From assembly GCA_902495985.1 (NCBI GenBank), contig CABUZF010000026.1, positions 1-9,570 on the forward strand: 9,570 nucleotides of DNA, in the 5' to 3' direction. The notes under the pieces were generated by a model. It was given only the letters and a program-made list of their open reading frames with translations. It was not told the DNA's origin and made no database searches. A program made the position numbers and the translations under genes. The stretch is from an uncultured Collinsella sp. GTDB taxonomy: Bacteria > Actinomycetota > Coriobacteriia > Coriobacteriales > Coriobacteriaceae. Each line of letters begins with the position of its first letter. The stretch's first letter is position 1. Shown here piece after piece: positions 1 to 5,203 of this stretch.

Positions 1-2
1 CC

Positions 3-602
3 GCCGGCATGATCGTCCACGGCGACGGCACCGGCGAGCGCACGCTCACCGACTACGCCAGCGACCTGCTGCTGGCGATGGGTGACGGTTTTGCCGCGAC
101 CGACATGCAGCCGCTCAACCGCCTGGACCGCGACACCACCGGCGTGGTGTTGTTCTCGCTCGACAAGCAGACGCAGCCCGCCTTTGACAAGATGGTCATC
201 GACCACGCTTTTGAAAAGCACTACCTGGCGCTCGCCGAGGGCAAAATCGACTGGAACGAGAAGCTCATCGACAAGCCCATCGCCCGCGACCGCCACGACA
301 GCCGCAAAATGCGCGTCGGCGCCAGCGGCAAGCCGTCGCAGACGCGCGTGAAGGTGCTCAAGCGCCTTAAGAGCCGTCGAGGCCTGCCCGCGCGCTCGTA
401 TATCGATGTCGAGTTGCTCACCGGCCGCAAGCACCAAATCCGTGTGCACCTGGCAAGCGAGCATCATCCCCTGGTTGGCGACGACCTGTACGGCACGCCG
501 CGTCCTTGTGGCCTCATGCTTCACGCCCACAGTGTGTCCTTCACGCATCCCGTAACCGGCGAGCACATCCACATCGAAGCCCCCTGCCCCTGGGAACCCT
601 AA
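3..602 (+). CDS. RluA-family pseudouridine synthase, 5' end outside the window
   Basis: This is the C-terminal part of an enzyme that isomerises uridine to pseudouridine in rRNA or tRNA. The frame is open to the left edge and reads A-G-M-I-V-H at the first codons, matching the end of the family's KPAG(M/I)xVH segment, so the ATG at 9 is probably an internal methionine and the true start lies upstream. Numbering from that Met: NRLDRDTTG at 37-45 holds the catalytic Asp (D40), KHYLALAEG at 70-78 is the conserved YxAxxxG strand, GRKHQIRVHL at 139-148 is the signature loop, and LHAHSVSF followed by HPVTGE closes the domain. It ends at TAA 600-602. No S4 domain can be seen because the N-terminus is missing. 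Which RluA subgroup it belongs to, and hence which uridine it modifies, cannot be told. It converges with the DeoR gene on the other strand. Confidence 0.9.
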   Translation, partial: AGMIVHGDGTGERTLTDYASDLLLAMGDGFAATDMQPLNRLDRDTTGVVLFSLDKQTQPAFDKMVIDHAFEKHYLALAEGKIDWNEKLIDKPIARDRHDSRKMRVGASGKPSQTRVKVLKRLKSRRGLPARSYIDVELLTGRKHQIRVHLASEHHPLVGDDLYGTPRPCGLMLHAHSVSFTHPVTGEHIHIEAPCPWEP

Positions 603-615
603 AACCTGCCAAAAA

Positions 616-644
616 GGGACAGGCACCTTTGTGGTGGCTTTGTC
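616..644. repeat. GGGACAGG-type repeat, copy 1
   Basis: A 29-bp element beginning GGGACAGGC and containing CCTTTGTGG; it matches a second copy at 987-1015 in the same orientation at about 25 of 29 positions. It can fold into a small imperfect hairpin (GACAGGCACC against GGTGGCTTTGTC with a bulge). It lies 14 nt after the pseudouridine synthase stop codon, in the likely 3' untranslated region. It resembles short dispersed REP-like intergenic elements; that class assignment is inference. Confidence 0.55.
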
Positions 645-671
645 GCAATGGCTCAGCCGCGGTCCCAAAAC

Positions 672-889
672 GTCTCGATCTGTAACAGTTAGAACCCAAT
701 TTCCGGTCTATCTGTTACAGATCGAGACATTCAAATCCCCCTTAAGGGAAAATCTCAATCTGTAACAATCACTCGGCAAAATCGGTCCCAGATGTTACAG
801 ATTGAGACAAAGGGACGGCGCGGCTCGGAAGTATCTCGATCTGTAACACCTAGCCCACTTTTAACGGTCCAGTTGTTACAGACGTAGAC
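672..889. repeat. Array of six alternately inverted 15-17 bp repeats with 40-41 bp pitch
   Basis: Six copies of a 15-17 bp sequence, TCTCGATCTGTAACA or its reverse complement TGTTACAGATCGAGA, start at 673, 713, 753, 793, 834 and 874. Orientation alternates strictly, so they form three inverted-repeat pairs: 672-688/712-728 (perfect, 17 bp), 753-767/793-807 (perfect, 15 bp) and 834-848/874-888 (near-perfect). Every gap between the 15-bp cores, inside and between pairs, is 25 nt except one of 26. The gap sequences differ, though the three within-pair gaps share CGGTC. The array lies between two convergent stop codons, so it is more likely a 3'-end RNA or structural DNA element than a promoter. 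Confidence 0.85.
739..748. repeat. 10-bp perfect palindrome between array pairs 1 and 2
   Basis: CCCTTAAGGG sits in the 25-nt gap between the second and third repeats of the alternating array. Its role is unknown and it may be coincidental. Confidence 0.4.
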
Positions 890-906
890 AAAACCGGTAG
901 ACAACG

Positions 907-942
907 AAAGCGGCAACGCCCGTGATGGACGTTGCCGCTTTT
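907..942. terminator. Intrinsic terminator-like hairpin between convergent genes
   Basis: AAAGCGGCAACG (907-918) pairs perfectly with CGTTGCCGCTTT (930-941) around an 11-nt loop. The + strand transcript has four U after the GC-rich stem; the minus transcript has three U at the end of the stem. It lies about 93 nt beyond the DeoR stop codon and 305 nt beyond the pseudouridine synthase stop, so it could serve both converging transcripts. The short U-tract makes its strength uncertain. Confidence 0.65.
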
Positions 943-986
943 CCATTGAGAAAACTACTCGGTTTCCGTTGCTAACCACCACAATG

Positions 987-1015
987 GGGACAGGCGCCTT
1001 TGTGGCGGTTTTGGC
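987..1015. repeat. GGGACAGG-type repeat, copy 2
   Basis: Second copy of the element at 616-644, in the same orientation, starting GGGACAGGC and containing CCTTTGTGG. Here it is part of a larger imperfect palindrome: GGGGAC-a-GGC (986-995) can pair with GCC-c-GTCCCC (1020-1029), with GCC-TTTGT-GGC able to form a small stem inside. It sits 20 nt beyond the DeoR stop codon. Confidence 0.55.
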
Positions 1016-1034
1016 CTTAGCCCGTCCCCTGCTG

Positions 1035-1781
1035 TTAGACCGTGATGACGTTGTCCATTGCCCGGTACTTGGCGGGGACCTCGCCTGCGGTAATAATCGT
1101 TGCATCGCGAAAGTCCGCAAACTTGACGGGCGCCACCATGCCAAATTTACTGGCGTCCGAGATTACGAAGCGTTTGGCGGTATGGCGCATCGAGATACGT
1201 TTGACCTGCGCTTCCTCGATATCCGGTGTGGTGAGACCTTGCTCGGCGGCGATGCCATTGGAACCCCAAAAGCCGCAGTTGAAGTTATAGCGGTCCAGGG
1301 TTGCCAAGGCATCGGGTCCGACGAGCGCCTCGGTCTCTGGCTTGAGCTCGCCGCCCAGCACAACGGTGCGCATGCCGCGCAAAGCGAGGTGCTGAGCGTG
1401 GAGCACGGAATCAGTCACATAGGTGACGCCCTCAAGGCGCGGAAGATGCTCGATGAGCTTGAGGGTCGTGGAGCCCGAATCGATATACACAAAGCTATCG
1501 GGCTCCACAAGCGCCGCCGCACGGGCGCAGATACGCTCCTTGTCGTCGTTATGGAGATCGCTGCGCTCGCTGATCGTTAGGTCGCGCGTCACGTGCGCGC
1601 GCTCAAGACTCGTCGCCCCACCGTGGACCTTGGCGATGCGGTGTGCGCGGTCGAGCGCCTGCAGGTCGCGCCGAATGGTAGACGCCGTCACGCCCAGGGT
1701 ATCGGCAAGCTCTGGCACAGTAACCGAGCCAGCCTGCTGCACCATCGACACAATCGCATTGAGCCTATCTTCCGCTAGCAT
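1035..1781 (-). CDS. DeoR/GlpR-family transcriptional repressor
   Basis: A 248-aa sugar-phosphate-responsive repressor of normal family length. Residues 1-55 form the DeoR-type winged helix-turn-helix, with the recognition region VTVPELADTLGVTASTIRRD at about 20-39 followed by the KVHGGA turn at 51-56. The rest is the DeoR C-terminal sensor domain, with DSGSTT (101-106), GGELKPET (143-150), VGPDA (154-158), the TPDIEEAQVKR segment (185-195) and ISDASKFG (207-214). These normally bind a phosphorylated sugar or related effector. The ATG at 1781 follows the oxidoreductase TAA by three nucleotides, and its AGGAGG (1790-1795, 8-nt spacing) lies inside the end of that gene, so translation is probably coupled. 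The regulator likely controls its own operon, but the effector cannot be read from sequence. A terminator hairpin follows at 907-942. Confidence 0.93.
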   Translation of the reverse strand: MLAEDRLNAIVSMVQQAGSVTVPELADTLGVTASTIRRDLQALDRAHRIAKVHGGATSLERAHVTRDLTISERSDLHNDDKERICARAAALVEPDSFVYIDSGSTTLKLIEHLPRLEGVTYVTDSVLHAQHLALRGMRTVVLGGELKPETEALVGPDALATLDRYNFNCGFWGSNGIAAEQGLTTPDIEEAQVKRISMRHTAKRFVISDASKFGMVAPVKFADFRDATIITAGEVPAKYRAMDNVITV

Positions 1782-1784
1782 CGC

Positions 1785-2864
1785 TTACTCCTCCTCGGGG
1801 TACACGACTCCCCAATCGGCGCGAAGCTTGGTCATCAGCTCCATAACATCAGAAGCATAGCCCAGAAGCTCGCACTTCGAATCATCGCCGGCAACGGCCT
1901 TCTCCAGGTCGGCCATCTCGTAGCACAGAGCGTATGCCTCGGTGCCAGCGTGGACCTCCTCACGGCGACCGTCCGCAGTCCACACGATGGTCGCATGGTC
2001 GGCGCGCGGATACTCGTTGACCTCGATATAGCATTTGTCGAAGCTGATAACCGAACGCTTGGGCTGCTTGGAGTGGAGCGTAAGGCTCACCACGCCCAGC
2101 TGCTGCTCGGCGTTACGGCAGACAATGCCACTCGCGACGTCAACGCCGGTCTCACAGGTGTTGCCCAGCGAGACAACCTCAGCGGGTTGGCTGGCCATAA
2201 ACAGGCGCATGACAGACAGGGCATACACGCCAATGTCGAGCATGGCGCCGCCGGCGAGACTACGGTTGTAGAAGCGATTGGTCAGATCGCCGTACTCCTT
2301 ATAGCTACCAAAGTTGAGCTGAGCAAGGTTCATGTGGCCGAACTCGCCGGCATCCATGCGGCGGTGCAGCTCCTGATACAAGGGCATGTGGAGCACCGTA
2401 GTGGCGTCCATGAGGACCACGTTGTGCTCGTCGGCAATGGCACGCGCCTCGTCGAGCTCGGCGGAGTTGAGGGTAATGGCCTTCTCGCAAAGCACGTGCT
2501 TGCCAGCTGACAGAGCGGCGCGCAGGTAGGTGATATGCGTGTTGTGCGGCGTGGTGATATAGACCGCGTCAATGTTCGGATCGGCGTAGAGGTCCTCGAC
2601 CGTTTCATAGACCTTCTCAACGCCATACTGGTCTGCAAAAGCTTGAGCCTTGGACAGAGTGCGGTTGGCAACGCCCGCAAGCTTGCGGCCGGCAAGAGCG
2701 AGAGACTGGGCCATCTGGTTGGCGATAACGCCGCACCCGATCACAGCCCAACGAAGCTCGGGAGCCGTAAAAATATCGTCGGGGAACGGCTGATCCTGGA
2801 CCGAGGCGAATGCCGCCTTAGCGGCTGCTTCGGCGTCGAGCGGAGCCTGTTTGGAATCTGCCAT
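1785..2864 (-). CDS. Gfo/Idh/MocA-family NAD(P)-dependent oxidoreductase
   Basis: A 359-aa cytoplasmic dehydrogenase; the family oxidises or reduces sugars, inositols and related polyols with NAD(P). The Rossmann fold starts at about residue 38 with AVIGCGVIA (40-48). ITTPHNTH (103-110) is the usual second cofactor motif, and CEKAIT (126-131) corresponds to the EKP motif whose Lys is catalytic; here Ala replaces Pro, a variant known in the family. GGAMLDIGVYAL (205-216) is the C-terminal domain signature with its conserved Asp. About 36 acidic, Ala-rich residues precede the Rossmann fold, longer than usual. The start is supported by a perfect AGGAGG at 2871-2876, six nucleotides upstream. The gene is first in an operon with the DeoR repressor. 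The substrate cannot be predicted; trans-dihydrodiol-dehydrogenase-like or sugar dehydrogenase activity is possible. Confidence 0.92.
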   Translation of the reverse strand: MADSKQAPLDAEAAAKAAFASVQDQPFPDDIFTAPELRWAVIGCGVIANQMAQSLALAGRKLAGVANRTLSKAQAFADQYGVEKVYETVEDLYADPNIDAVYITTPHNTHITYLRAALSAGKHVLCEKAITLNSAELDEARAIADEHNVVLMDATTVLHMPLYQELHRRMDAGEFGHMNLAQLNFGSYKEYGDLTNRFYNRSLAGGAMLDIGVYALSVMRLFMASQPAEVVSLGNTCETGVDVASGIVCRNAEQQLGVVSLTLHSKQPKRSVISFDKCYIEVNEYPRADHATIVWTADGRREEVHAGTEAYALCYEMADLEKAVAGDDSKCELLGYASDVMELMTKLRADWGVVYPEEE

Positions 2865-2870
2865 GATGTG

Positions 2871-2876
2871 CCTCCT
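2871..2876 (-). promoter_or_regulatory. Strong ribosome binding site of the oxidoreductase gene
   Basis: The minus strand reads AGGAGG six nucleotides before the ATG at 2864. It decides the start codon and shows that the 36-residue N-terminal extension is probably translated. Confidence 0.85.
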
Positions 2877-2994
2877 AAGTCATCGGAAGTCCTTCATTTC
2901 TAACAACCCTATATTCGCACAATTGCGCGCGTATCTGCTCGTGTTTGCGTATTTATTTGCTTGTCGGTCATTATTTAGCCATAGTTGGCAGATG

Positions 2995-3046
2995 TTTGCG
3001 CAGTTATGCGCATTGTCGCGCAAAGCTATGCGCATAAATGCGCATG
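2995..3046. promoter_or_regulatory. Cluster of TGCGCA palindromes at about 10-bp spacing, candidate operator
   Basis: Palindromic cores start at 2997 (TGCGCA), 3007 (TGCGCA), 3017 (CGCGCA), 3029 (TGCGCA) and 3039 (TGCGCA), giving steps of 10, 10, 12 and 10 bp. Three cores extend to ATGCGCAT. A further near-palindrome, GCACAATTGCGC, is at 2917-2928. The cluster is 130-180 nt upstream of the oxidoreductase start, in a locally AT-rich region. Binding by the downstream DeoR-type repressor is inference. I could not identify a convincing -35/-10 pair. Confidence 0.5.
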
Positions 3047-3145
3047 CGACGATCATTGTGAAGCATAAAGAGGCGGAACACCAAAGCCCTAAAGAACAGA
3101 GTAGGCCGTGATACTCCACCCCTCTGAGGGCATCAGACATCAAAG
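3047..3145. other. Intergenic stretch with no recognised gene
   Basis: Between the TGCGCA cluster and the 27-bp repeats there is no credible coding region or RNA gene. The only structure I see is a short CCCTCTGAGGG palindrome at 3120-3130. Overlapping frames here lack a ribosome binding site and any recognisable domain. Confidence 0.4.
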
Positions 3146-3343
3146 GACCGTCCCAAACTGCCGGCAAAAAGGGAACGTCCCTATGTGCCGGCACCTAGAG
3201 ACAGTCCCTATGTGCCGCTTTCGTTGAAGCCTATCCCAGATGACCAGATAAACAAATCTAAAGACTGTCCCCATCAACTAGCCGTTTAAGAACGTCCCCA
3301 ACGACTACTCATTTAAGTCTGTCCCCAATGAGTAGGGATAGAA
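3146..3343. repeat. Two triplets of degenerate 27-bp GTCCC tandem repeats
   Basis: Units beginning GA(N)(N)GTCCC start at 3146, 3173 and 3200, and again at 3263, 3290 and 3317 (the last begins GTCTGTCCCC). The step is exactly 27 bp in both triplets. Units 2 and 3 share GTCCCTATGTGCCG; units 4 to 6 share TGTCCCC or CGTCCCC. The last pair also forms a hairpin, CTACTCATT (3305-3313) with AATGAGTAG (3327-3335). AGGGAACGTCCCT at 3170-3182 is a palindrome, and TGCCGGCA recurs. The block lies just downstream of the ribosomal operon terminator. Confidence 0.7.
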
Positions 3344-3375
3344 AAAGGCCCGGGTGCCTTGGCATCCGGGCCTTT
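3342..3375 (-). terminator. Strong intrinsic terminator of the ribosomal protein operon
   Basis: Bases 3344-3356 and 3363-3375 form a 13-bp stem (AAAGGCCCGG against CCGGGCCTTT plus three more pairs, one of them G-U) around a CCTTGG loop. The minus-strand transcript ends in five U followed by C. It starts 27 nt after the rplX stop codon, so the operon ends here and does not continue into rplE. Confidence 0.9.
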
Positions 3376-3401
3376 GCTAGCAACTTGATGTTGCGGGCAG
3401 C

Positions 3402-3707
3402 TTAGAACTTGTGGCCGCACTTCTTGCAGACGCGCAGCTTGTTCTTGCCATCCTTCTCGTGACCGACGCGGGTAACCTTACCGCACTCGGGGCAAACGAG
3501 ATTGACGTTGGAGGCGTCGATGGGGGCCTCCTGCGAAACGATGCCGCCCTGCTGGTTGGCAGCGTTGGGCTTGACGGCCTTCTTGACGACCGAAACGCCC
3601 TCGACAACGACCTTGTTCTCGGCGGGGAGAGCACGCAGGACAACGCCCTGCTTGCCGCGATCCTTACCAGAGAGAACCTGGACCTTATCGCCCTTCTTGA
3701 TATACAT
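3402..3707 (-). CDS. rplX: 50S ribosomal protein L24
   Basis: A 101-aa complete L24, an early 50S assembly protein that binds the 5' region of 23S rRNA near the exit tunnel. The N-terminal KOW domain covers about residues 3-33, with KKGDKVQVLSGKDRGKQG. The C-terminus carries two CxxC pairs, CPEC (72-75) and CKKC (94-97), forming a probable zinc ribbon as in the zinc-type L24 of many Gram-positives. GGGGAGA ends 4 nt before the ATG, and the start is 13 nt after the rplN stop codon. It is the last gene of this operon: a terminator follows, where rplE is normally found. Confidence 0.97.
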   Translation of the reverse strand: MYIKKGDKVQVLSGKDRGKQGVVLRALPAENKVVVEGVSVVKKAVKPNAANQQGGIVSQEAPIDASNVNLVCPECGKVTRVGHEKDGKNKLRVCKKCGHKF

Positions 3708-3720
3708 ATATCTCCCCTAA

Positions 3721-4089
3721 CTACAGGGTCTCGGGAGCGAGCGAGACGATCTTCATGTACTTCTTGTCACGAAGCTCGCGAGCGACAGGCCCGAAGATAC
3801 GGGTGCCGACGGGCGAACCATCGTTGTTGATGACAACGCAGGCGTTCTCATCAAAGCGAATGTAGGAGCCATCCTTGCGGCGGATCTCCTTAACGGTGCG
3901 AACGACGACGCAACGGACAACGTCCTTCTTCTTGACGTTGGCGCCAGGGGTAGCCTCCTGGACAGCACCGATGAACACATCGCCGATGCCTGCATAACGA
4001 CGCTTGGAACCGCCAAGCACCTTGATGCAGCGAATCTTGCGAGCGCCGGAGTTGTCGGCGACGTTCAGCATGGTTTGCATCTGAATCAT
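3721..4089 (-). CDS. rplN: 50S ribosomal protein L14
   Basis: A 122-aa L14, the usual length, which binds 23S rRNA at the subunit interface near L19 and bridge B8. The start MIQMQTMLNVADNSGARKIRCIKVLGG is the family signature, and the protein continues with KKKDVVRCVVVRT and the typical C-terminus ending RDKKYMKIVSLAPETL. GGAGGA lies about 8 nt upstream of the ATG. Unlike most genes of the operon it is preceded by a long gap of 118 nt, which contains a predicted branched RNA structure (4115-4180), so it may have separate control from rpsQ. Confidence 0.98.
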   Translation of the reverse strand: MIQMQTMLNVADNSGARKIRCIKVLGGSKRRYAGIGDVFIGAVQEATPGANVKKKDVVRCVVVRTVKEIRRKDGSYIRFDENACVVINNDGSPVGTRIFGPVARELRDKKYMKIVSLAPETL

Positions 4090-4114
4090 GGTAGATGTTC
4101 CTCCGAACTAAGAA

Positions 4115-4180
4115 CCGAAGAGAGGTGCGCAGCCTTTATGCGGCCCGTGGTATGCAAGCCAGGCATACGCACATCTTCGG
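4115..4180 (-). promoter_or_regulatory. Predicted branched RNA structure in the rpsQ-rplN gap
   Basis: On the minus-strand transcript CCGAAGA pairs with UCUUCGG at the two ends (4174-4180 with 4115-4121). Inside, GUGCG pairs with CGCAC (4168-4172 with 4125-4129). A stacked hairpin UAUGC-loop-GCAUA (about 4150-4167) follows directly, and a weaker GCC/GGC stem is possible in the other arm. The result is a closed, roughly three-way structure 26 nt upstream of rplN. Its function is unknown; ribosomal protein autoregulation or mRNA processing is inference. Confidence 0.5.
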
Positions 4181-4207
4181 AAACGTACAAGTCGTAAGAG
4201 CGACTGC

Positions 4208-4468
4208 TTATTTAGCGCGCTCGACGACCTCGATGAGGCGCCAACGCTTCATCTTGGACATAGGACGGGTCTCCATAACGCGGACGGTGTCGCCCACGCC
4301 AGCCGTGCACTCCTCGTCGTGAGCGTGCAGCTTCTTGGAGCTGGTCATCATCTTGCCGTACTTGGGGTGACGCTTGCGCTCGGTGATGGTGACAACAATG
4401 GTCTTGGCACCGGAGACGGAGGTAACGACACCCGTACGGACCTTACGCGAGTTACGCGAATCAGTCAT
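4208..4468 (-). CDS. rpsQ: 30S ribosomal protein S17
   Basis: An 86-aa S17, a primary 16S rRNA-binding protein needed for early 30S assembly. The OB-fold core is evident: RKVRTGVVTSVSGAKTIVVTI, then ERKRHPKYGKMM and the C-terminal DTVRVMETRPMSKMKRWRL signature. The ATG at 4468 is preceded by AAGGAGAG with suitable spacing and lies 16 nt after the rpmC stop codon. A 118-nt gap with RNA structure separates it from rplN downstream. Confidence 0.97.
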   Translation of the reverse strand: MTDSRNSRKVRTGVVTSVSGAKTIVVTITERKRHPKYGKMMTSSKKLHAHDEECTAGVGDTVRVMETRPMSKMKRWRLIEVVERAK

Positions 4469-4484
4469 GTTCTCTCCTTAGGTC

Positions 4485-4700
4485 CTACTCGGCGACAGCG
4501 GACTTCTCCGCTGCGATCTCGCGGGCGCGCTGCTCCGTGAGGACGCGAGCGATGTCCTTCTTCACGGTGTTGACGCGAGCGGTGTTGTCCAGCTGGCTGG
4601 TGGCCATCTGGAAACGAAGGTTAAAGAGCTCGGCGCGCATTTCCTTCAGCTTCTCAACGAGCTGAGCGTCCGAGAGCTCACGAATCTCTGCGGGCTTCAT
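4485..4700 (-). CDS. rpmC: 50S ribosomal protein L29
   Basis: A 71-aa L29, a small helical hairpin protein at the tunnel exit, next to L23 and the docking site of trigger factor and SRP. The signature MKPAEIRELSDAQLVEKLKEMRAELFNLRFQ covers helix 1, and NTARVNTVKKDIARVLT covers the second half. The last dozen residues are Ala/Glu-rich. The ATG overlaps the rplP stop codon by one base (TAATG), typical of translational coupling. Confidence 0.97.
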   Translation of the reverse strand: MKPAEIRELSDAQLVEKLKEMRAELFNLRFQMATSQLDNTARVNTVKKDIARVLTEQRAREIAAEKSAVAE

Positions 4701-5203
4701 TAGTTCTCCTCCTTGGCGGCGGCGGCGTCCTCAGCAGCCCACTTGGCCTCGAGAGCGGCCTCCTCAGCCATCTCCTTCTGGATGCGCTGCTCAGCGTTCT
4801 TGGCAGCAACAATCTTGGTCTTGATGGGAAGCTTGTGCTGTGCAAGACGCAGAGCCTCGCGAGCGACCTCCTCGGGCACGCCCTTGACCTCGAACATGAT
4901 GCGGCCGGGCTTGACGACGGCCACCCACTCCTCGGGGTTACCCTTACCAGAACCCATGCGAGTCTCAGCAGGCTTCTTGGTGATGGGCTTATCGGGGAAG
5001 ATCGTGATGTAGACACGACCGCCACGCTTCATGTAGCGGGTCATGGCAATACGAGCGGCCTCGATCTGACGGTTGGTGATCCAATGGGCCTCGAGAGCCT
5101 GGATACCAAACTCGCCGAAATGCAGCTCGGTATTACCCTTGGCCTGGCCCTTCATGGAGCCACGCTGCACCTTGCGGTGAAGAATACGCTTAGGGGCAAG
5201 CAC
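4700..5203 (-). CDS. rplP: 50S ribosomal protein L16 with an acidic C-terminal tail
   Basis: L16 organises 23S rRNA near the A site and peptidyl transferase centre. The core is clear: PKRILHRKVQRGSMKGQAKG (4-23), ITNRQIEAARIAMTRYMKRG (42-61), IFPDKPITKKPAETRMGSGK (68-87) and WVAVVKPGRIMFEV. The translation start is a GTG at 5203, sharing one base with the rpsC stop codon (TAGTG) and preceded by GGAGGGG. At 167 aa it is about 30 residues longer than the usual 137. The extra tail, from about 137, is rich in Ala and Glu and probably helical, which is odd for an rRNA-binding protein. No frameshift is seen: the stop overlaps the rpmC start by one base. Confidence 0.97.
   Translation of the reverse strand: MLAPKRILHRKVQRGSMKGQAKGNTELHFGEFGIQALEAHWITNRQIEAARIAMTRYMKRGGRVYITIFPDKPITKKPAETRMGSGKGNPEEWVAVVKPGRIMFEVKGVPEEVAREALRLAQHKLPIKTKIVAAKNAEQRIQKEMAEEAALEAKWAAEDAAAAKEEN

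Noticed and set aside
672..889. CRISPR array
   Set aside because: Repeats are only 15-17 bp, alternate in orientation, and no cas genes or leader are nearby. The regular spacing is reported as a separate kind of array.
969..1580. 203-codon + strand frame opposite the DeoR gene
   Set aside because: It is antisense to a gene with clear DeoR domains and has no domain of its own.
2851..3111. 86-codon + strand frame with hydrophobic residues
   Set aside because: It overlaps the oxidoreductase start and the AT-rich regulatory region, and the hydrophobic stretch comes from AT-rich DNA rather than a conserved membrane protein.
2880..3194. 104-codon minus-strand frame upstream of the oxidoreductase
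   Set aside because: There is no ribosome binding site or known domain. Its Asn/Ala/Cys-rich pattern simply reads the TGCGCA repeats.
3402..3497. Zinc ribbon of L24 as a novel fusion
   Set aside because: CxxC pairs at the C-terminus of L24 are common in many bacterial lineages.
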